Shown piece after piece: positions 33,510 to 33,835 of a stretch of DNA of 33,835 nt. The notes under the pieces are model-generated. The model searched no databases, was not told the DNA's origin, and worked only from the letters and a program-made list of their open reading frames with translations. This DNA is from Thermincola ferriacetica (GTDB taxonomy: Bacteria; Bacillota; Thermincolia; Thermincolales; Thermincolaceae), in NCBI RefSeq assembly GCF_001263415.1, contig NZ_LGTE01000030.1:1-33835 (forward strand), given 5' to 3'. Each line of letters starts with the position of its first letter. Positions within the stretch are counted from its first letter, which is position 1. A program made the position numbers and the translations under genes.

Positions 33510-33712
33510 ATCGTGACGATTGTCATTTTACTTGACTTCTACTGTTTCCCGCAATCGCCGGGTCGGGAGATGTCCCAACTAAGAGTCCGGTAGCATCCCC
33601 TAATAAGGTATGGCTAAGAGATATTTTGTTTTACCTTCTGGCTACATTTACAAGGCTCAGCACCTCAACACTTACCGGAAAGCCCGCCCGGTAGAAAGTG
33701 CAGTCCAAATAA
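33510..33712. other. Intergenic region with no recognised feature
   Basis: About 200 bp between the cytochrome terminator and the rRNA terminator. No plausible gene on either strand. Small inverted repeats are present (TGAC-GATT-GTCA at about 33514-33525; an ACCGG/CCGGT pair near 33674-33692). I did not recognise a known RNA family. Confidence 0.4.
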
Positions 33713-33713
33713 G

Positions 33714-33743
33714 AAAGACCCTACGCTTTCACGTAGAGTCTTT
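33714..33743 (-). terminator. Terminator of the rRNA operon
   Basis: A 12-bp stem AAAGACCCTACG / CGTAGAGTCTTT with one mismatch and a 6-nt loop, about 8 bp after the 5S 3' end on the minus strand, followed by CTTATTTGG. Confidence 0.75.
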
Positions 33744-33751
33744 CATATATA

Positions 33752-33835
33752 GATCCGGCAACGACCTACTCTCCCAGGCGGTCCCCCGCCAAGTACCATC
33801 GGCGCTGAGAGGCTTAACTGCCGTGTTCGGGATCA
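33752..33835 (-). rRNA. rrf: 5S ribosomal RNA, 3' part (cut by window end)
   Basis: The reverse complement contains the conserved 5S stretches GATCCCGAACACGG, AGTTAAGCCTCTCAGCGCCG, ATGGTACTTGG and GAGAGTAGGTCGTTGCCGG. About 84 nt are present; the 5' part (roughly 30 nt) lies beyond the right edge. It implies an rRNA operon on the minus strand to the right of the window. Confidence 0.95.

Overview
The window looks like part of a Firmicutes (Clostridia) chromosome, most like an anaerobic, hydrogen-oxidising, respiratory member of the Peptococcaceae or Thermincolaceae. That placement is inferred from gene content: the ctsR-mcsA-mcsB-clpC operon, disA next to radA, CarD, a PIN/TRAM protein, ispD-ispF, a membrane-bound uptake [NiFe] hydrogenase, multiheme cytochrome c, a Tat-exported flavoprotein and corrinoid-type radical SAM enzymes. 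Nothing in the sequence names the species. Almost all genes from the left edge to 23.6 kb lie on the minus strand, many with 0-15 bp spacing or start/stop overlaps.

Layout. 1-490: repeat-rich DNA with a 203-bp nested palindrome. 495-1388: secreted DUF1002 protein. 1814-6203: TetR / TolC-like / HlyD-like / ABC-2 permease operon, with no ATPase gene. 6484-10830: hydrogenase operon (a small Rieske-like protein of unknown role, Tat-exported small subunit, large subunit, cytochrome b, maturation protease). 11050-14479: lipoprotein, ispF, ispD, PIN/TRAM protein and CarD. 14688-15083: conserved protein on the plus strand. 15176-18708: disA, radA and a PP2C-type phosphatase. 19074-23584: clpC, mcsB, mcsA and ctsR, with a CtsR operator upstream. 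23961-27777: two tandem paralogous B12-binding-type radical SAM proteins on the plus strand, each apparently a separate transcription unit.

Right part. 27787-28186 is a composite repeat, followed by tRNA-Asn, a small Cys-rich protein gene, and about 520 bp of hairpin-rich DNA without a good gene that may be a structured RNA or a degenerate ORF-less group II intron. Then comes a respiratory module: tatA, a PucR/CdaR-type regulator, a Tat-lipoprotein flavoprotein of the fumarate-reductase family and, divergently, a membrane-anchored five-heme cytochrome c. A 17-bp sequence occurs twice in the divergent promoter region, once in front of each promoter, and is a strong operator candidate. The window ends inside a 5S rRNA gene read on the minus strand.

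How the parts work together (inference). The hydrogenase would feed electrons from H2 through its cytochrome b to the quinone pool. The five-heme cytochrome would take electrons from quinol to the exported flavoprotein, which would reduce an unidentified organic acceptor. TatA encoded beside the flavoprotein would support export of it and possibly of the hydrogenase small subunit. An intergenic repeat family with a 17-bp inverted G-rich core able to form a hairpin or a G-quadruplex links four separate intergenic regions.
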